Below, one piece after another: positions 56,984-60,155 of a DNA stretch of 60,155 nucleotides. The notes under the pieces were generated by a model. That model was not told the DNA's origin, searched no databases, and saw only the letters and a program-made list of their open reading frames with translations. This DNA is from Thalassolituus sp. (GTDB lineage: Bacteria > Pseudomonadota > Gammaproteobacteria > Pseudomonadales > Oceanobacteraceae), in NCBI GenBank assembly GCA_006212115.1, contig PDUK01000006.1, positions 1-60,155 on the forward strand, given 5' to 3'. Every line of letters starts with the position of its first letter. Positions within the stretch are counted from its first letter, which is position 1. The position numbers and the translations under genes were made by a program.

Positions 56984-57658
56984 ATGTTAACGCGACTTCC
57001 GGTCTGGATACTGGTTGGCTGTGTCATGTTGGCTCTGAATGCAGGGTTTATTAATTCGGTAGCACTGCTCTCATTTGCCAGTAATGCGGTCTCTCATGTC
57101 ACTGGAACGGCGACCATACTGGCGGACGGGGTTGTCACCGGGCAGTCGGAGCTGGTGTTTCACACTGCGACAATCGTCCTGAGTTTTATTGGCGGGGCTG
57201 TGCTCAGTGGCATTATTGTTGGGAATGAAGCATTGGCGTTGGGGCGCAGGTACGGCCTGGCGTTGGCGATTGAAGCGCTGCTGCTGATTGCTGCCTGGAA
57301 GGCATTTCATATGAATCACATGGCCGCCGAGTGGCTTGCGTCTGCAGCCTGTGGATTGCAGAACGCTATGGTGGCGACGTACAGCGGATCGGTGATCAGA
57401 ACCACACACCTGACGGGTATTGTGTCTGATCTTGGGGCCGCCCTGGGCAACCTGCTATCGGGACGTGGCATGTTAAAGGCTCAGTTCGCTTTGCAGAGTG
57501 CAATTTTTGTTGCCTTTATCGCGGGGGCAATTCTGGGCTCTCTTCTGTTCCGTCGTTTCGGCTACGATGCGGTTTTGGTCAATGGCGTGTGGGTTGGATT
57601 CGTTGCTCTCTGCTATGTATTTATGCTTGCACGCAGAAAACGAGAACTGAGCCGCTGA
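56984..57658 (+). CDS. DUF1275 (YoaK-type) membrane protein
   Basis: 224 residues with about six hydrophobic segments. GFINSVALLSFASNAVSHVTG near the start and CGLQNAMVATYSGSVIRTTHLTGIVSDLG in the middle (split here as GFINSVALLSF and GLQNAMVATYSGSVIRTTHL) are the family's marks. Function is unknown. AGAGG lies seven bases before the ATG at 56984; an overlapping ATG at 56980 is in another frame. It converges on the CPA1 antiporter gene. Confidence 0.8.
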   Translation: MLTRLPVWILVGCVMLALNAGFINSVALLSFASNAVSHVTGTATILADGVVTGQSELVFHTATIVLSFIGGAVLSGIIVGNEALALGRRYGLALAIEALLLIAAWKAFHMNHMAAEWLASAACGLQNAMVATYSGSVIRTTHLTGIVSDLGAALGNLLSGRGMLKAQFALQSAIFVAFIAGAILGSLLFRRFGYDAVLVNGVWVGFVALCYVFMLARRKRELSR

Positions 57659-57679
57659 TCAGGCGTTTTTCAGCGTTTA

Positions 57680-58894
57680 CTAGCGTTTGTCTGACGAGCT
57701 AAGCCAACGCAGCCAGACGGGTACTGACATACCATGAATAAAGATACTCAGCACAACCGTAGTCACAACCGTCGGGAACAGAAGGTCATAGCCGGGCAGT
57801 GTTTCACTGAAGCCCAGTTGCTCCACCACAAGTAACAGATACAGAATGCTGGCAATACCCCGTGGGCCAAACCAACCGAGGAAAAGCTTCTCTTTCAACA
57901 TCAGGTCGGTTCCGATTAAGGCCAGCAGCACGGGAATAATACGAATAACTGTGAGGCTAAGGAGTGCGTAACAAAACACCTCCGTGGTCAGCTCAGGCAG
58001 GGCGTCAGGCACATAAATCAAACCAAACAGAAAGAACATGATCAGCGTCAGAAGTTGTCCTTCTGCTTCGCCGAATTCCTTCAGTCGAGTAACCGCAATG
58101 GTTCGGCCTGCATGCAAAAAGAGTCCAGCCATAAACACGGCAATAAAACCATTGCCACCAATGTGTTCGGCGCTGGTGTAGGTCACCAGAGCGAGGGCGA
58201 CAGAGGATAACCGCTGGAATACCGGGTTCATCCATTCATGTCGTGCGGCAGTTTCCAGTGCGTAGCCCCCAAAGTGACCCACACCAATGCCGATCAGGGC
58301 TCCCAAAGCAACCTGTTGCAGCAGAAAGTTGGTCCAGTAAAACGGATCGACGGAATCGACAGATCCGGCGCTGGCGATGGCAATCACCAGCAGCAGGAAG
58401 GGCAGAGCAAGTCCATCGTTGAGGCCACTTTCTACTGTGATTGAATGACGCAGCTTTTCCTTGATGGCGGTTGCGGTGAAGACGCTCTGTGCGAGAGCGG
58501 CATCGGTTGGCGCGAGAATAATGCCAATCATCACAGCAACCTGCCAATGCCCCGGAAACAGCAGATAGGCGCAGATGCCCCCGAGGATCATCGTCATGGG
58601 GAGCCCCAGCGCCAGTAGCCGGATCGGTAGGTTTTCAAATTTGACCAGATGCGAGCGCTGTACCTGGCTGGCATCGGTGAAAAGAATTAACGCCAGCGTC
58701 AGTTCCGCGATTACCTTTAACGCAGTGCTTTCAATGGCGGGGGAGGACCAGTTAAAAAGAAGCGGCCCGCTGATTATTCCCAATACCAGAAACAGCATGG
58801 GTGCGGTCAGAGCGATGCGTTCAATACGTTGTGATATTAATCCAAAACCCAGTAGGCCTGCGGCCAGAATCAGCAATAGTGGATCGTGTTCCAT
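57680..58894 (-). CDS. CPA1-family cation/proton antiporter (NhaP-like)
   Basis: 404 residues with about 12 membrane segments. TLALILFTDAS, IILAPTDAALAQSV, VESGLNDGLALP (with the ND-type motif) and GWFGPRGIASILY are the CPA1 signatures. It should exchange Na+ or K+ for H+ across the inner membrane, useful in a salty habitat. No regulatory CPA-type C-terminal domain is present. It starts six bases after the small basic-protein gene and converges on DUF1275. Confidence 0.9.
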   Translation of the reverse strand: MEHDPLLLILAAGLLGFGLISQRIERIALTAPMLFLVLGIISGPLLFNWSSPAIESTALKVIAELTLALILFTDASQVQRSHLVKFENLPIRLLALGLPMTMILGGICAYLLFPGHWQVAVMIGIILAPTDAALAQSVFTATAIKEKLRHSITVESGLNDGLALPFLLLVIAIASAGSVDSVDPFYWTNFLLQQVALGALIGIGVGHFGGYALETAARHEWMNPVFQRLSSVALALVTYTSAEHIGGNGFIAVFMAGLFLHAGRTIAVTRLKEFGEAEGQLLTLIMFFLFGLIYVPDALPELTTEVFCYALLSLTVIRIIPVLLALIGTDLMLKEKLFLGWFGPRGIASILYLLLVVEQLGFSETLPGYDLLFPTVVTTVVLSIFIHGMSVPVWLRWLSSSDKR

Positions 58895-58900
58895 ACTGCT

Positions 58901-59224
58901 TCAGTCTTCCCAGACTACGCGTAATGGCTCACCAAAATCGTCGTAGATCACCTTTTTCTTGGGGCCTGACTGGCGCTTGGTTTCGGACTTTCGCTGAGGT
59001 TTACGGCGTGCTTCGCGGCGCTCGTCGATGGCGCGCAAAACATCAGGTACGGGGGTCCGTTCCTGACGCTTTTCAAACGACATGGCTTGTTCGTTGTAGC
59101 GCCCATTAACCAGGCCGCTTTCGCCACGCTCGAACTCGTGTACTTCACCGCCTTTTTCCAGATACTGTTCGATATCCTGATTCAGGCTGTCACGCAGTTC
59201 TTTTTTGCTCACGCGTTTCTTCAT
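58901..59224 (-). CDS. Small charged protein of unknown function
   Basis: 107 residues, rich in Arg, Lys and Glu, with no signal or membrane segment. The N-terminal region QDIEQYLEKGGEVHEFERGES resembles the (F/L)L-x-x-GG-x-V segment of small transcription-related proteins such as SutA, here split as YLEKGGEVHEF, and the end (VIYDDFGEPLRVVWED) looks like a conserved C-terminal motif, YDDFGEPLRVVW. I cannot name a family. It overlaps the preceding membrane-protein gene by 35 bases and ends just before the antiporter gene. Confidence 0.6.
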   Translation of the reverse strand: MKKRVSKKELRDSLNQDIEQYLEKGGEVHEFERGESGLVNGRYNEQAMSFEKRQERTPVPDVLRAIDERREARRKPQRKSETKRQSGPKKKVIYDDFGEPLRVVWED

Positions 59225-59732
59225 GCTGACGTTTCGCTGCTCTTATTCCGAGTGCTATGGCCAGGAGGAGGTACCCCAAGGCGGTGGACCACTTAATGGT
59301 AGCGCAGATCGCTGCGATGGTAACAGCGGGATCGGTGGGAAGGCTTGTTCCCAAAAACAAAGGTTCATGAATGCTGTTCTCAATCACATCCATCACAGAA
59401 GGGATGACACCGAGTAGGATTAAAAGATCCCACTGTCCTGCTAATTGGTTCTGTTTGATTAACCAGGCAGCCAGAGTCACGATCAGGCCGCCGTACCAAA
59501 GCGGATGGATATGATCGTAAACAAAGTGCGCTTGCAGTCCAGCGCGTTGCTCAGGGCTGATGGTTTGCAGCAGACCGGCAAAGGCATCGGCGTTGAAACT
59601 GAACTGAAATGCAAACAGCAGGTGTGAAGCGTCCGCGCCATGTAGAATGGTCGCGATTTTGATCTGCGAGGCCAGAAACAGGATGCCGAACGCGACTGCT
59701 AGCCAGCCGCGCCCAAGGGTTGCTCGTAACAT
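59190..59732 (-). CDS. Four-TM membrane protein of unknown function
   Basis: 180 residues with about four hydrophobic segments (about 8-28, 75-95, 102-115 and 140-162). The loop after the first segment holds HFVYDHIHPLWYGGL, which is conserved-looking and could bind a ligand or metal. I do not recognise a family. Its 3' end overlaps the small charged-protein gene by 35 bases, so translation is probably coupled. It lies about 45 bases after the TatD-family gene. Confidence 0.65.
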   Translation of the reverse strand: MLRATLGRGWLAVAFGILFLASQIKIATILHGADASHLLFAFQFSFNADAFAGLLQTISPEQRAGLQAHFVYDHIHPLWYGGLIVTLAAWLIKQNQLAGQWDLLILLGVIPSVMDVIENSIHEPLFLGTSLPTDPAVTIAAICATIKWSTALGYLLLAIALGIRAAKRQHEETREQKRTA

Positions 59733-59778
59733 AATGTCGTCCTTAACCTTGTATGTACTAACACTGTATGCACTCGTC

Positions 59779-60155
59779 TCAGAAGAAGGTTCGGAGCGAG
59801 TTGTCGTAGGTCGATTTAAGCACTTCTTCCGTTGTGAGGTCTTTCACTTCTGCAATTTTCTCTGCAATAAACGGCAGGTACTTCGGCGCATTCTCGGTTC
59901 CACGGTATGGAACTGGTGTTAGAAACGGCGAATCCGTTTCCAGTAACAGACGATCAATCGGGGTGGCGGCAACGACTTCTCGCACGTTCTCAGCTTTGTT
60001 AAAGGTCACAATCCCATTTATGCCCAAACAGAAGCCCAACTCAACTGCTAACTGGGCCAGCTCCATGCCACTGGTGAAGCTGTGAACCACGCCTTTGCGG
60101 TTCATCTGGGGGGCGTATTCACGCAGTAGCGCCATGGTGTCGTCGTCGGCTTCAC
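59779..60155 (-). CDS. TatD-family metal-dependent nuclease, C-terminal part (cut by the window edge)
   Basis: The last 125 or so codons are in the window and the frame continues past the right edge. VVHSFTSG holds a metal-binding histidine, LGINGIVTF follows, and LLLETDSPFLTPVPYRGTENAP (split here as LLLETDSPFLTPVPYRG) is the C-terminal signature of TatD/YcfH hydrolases with the ligand Asp. The edge codons read EADDDT before the ATG at 60135, matching the part of the family that precedes it, so that ATG is internal. It would hydrolyse DNA or D-aminoacyl-tRNA-like substrates. Confidence 0.92.
   Translation of the reverse strand, partial: EADDDTMALLREYAPQMNRKGVVHSFTSGMELAQLAVELGFCLGINGIVTFNKAENVREVVAATPIDRLLLETDSPFLTPVPYRGTENAPKYLPFIAEKIAEVKDLTTEEVLKSTYDNSLRTFF

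Overview
The window reads as chromosomal DNA of a free-living, motile, aerobic gammaproteobacterium, probably a marine Oceanospirillales-type heterotroph. This rests on the gammaproteobacterial style of GroEL, AceE/AceF with two lipoyl domains, AcrAB and YajQ, the SOS mutasome imuA-imuB-dnaE2, and two class-type Baeyer-Villiger monooxygenases. The exact genus is not determined. No rRNA, tRNA, CRISPR array, insertion sequence or prophage was recognised.

Layout. 1-400: a cobalamin riboswitch on the minus strand and the first 11 codons of the gene it controls (probably a BtuB-like receptor). 400-4330 (minus): a degenerate RAYT-like transposase relative, panE and an orphan PAS histidine kinase. 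4459-6278 (plus): yajQ and an AmpG-like permease. 6389-13721 (minus): a secreted repeat-rich protein, then the SOS operon imuA-imuB-dnaE2 behind tandem LexA boxes. 13848-17812: a porin plus a small periplasmic binding-like protein, divergent from a GGDEF-EAL protein.

17837-30023 (minus) is the centrepiece: an unbroken run of 11 tightly packed or overlapping chemosensory genes. In transcription order these are a soluble chemoreceptor with two complete signalling tips, a triple-CheW protein, CheB, a HEAT-repeat protein, CheR, CheY, a very long CheA, a small STAS-like protein, a second CheY, a membrane receptor with no external sensor, and a ParA ATPase. This resembles the cytoplasmic-array cluster of Vibrio cholerae (cluster I, with the double-headed receptor DosM), with a ParA added that could position the arrays.

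30706-38847 (plus): aceE-aceF with a chemoreceptor gene 19 bases downstream, then a membrane protein and a secreted zinc metallopeptidase. 38895-43533 (minus): two paralogous Baeyer-Villiger monooxygenases around an SDR dehydrogenase and an alkyltransferase-like repair protein. 43726-46408 (plus): fxsA, then groES-groEL behind a sigma-32 type promoter. 46886-52847: two small envelope genes, then a TetR regulator divergent from an AcrAB-type efflux pump, with a perfect 32-base operator palindrome between them. 52831-53955 (minus): a nucleoside deoxyribosyltransferase paired with an ADP-ribosyltransferase-fold protein, a possible nucleotide- or NAD-handling module. 54043-60155: a glycosyltransferase, small membrane proteins, an AdeT-like binding protein, a DUF1275 protein, a CPA1 antiporter, a small basic protein and the 3' part of a TatD-family nuclease.

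Functions were assigned by reading motifs by eye; no database search was run.
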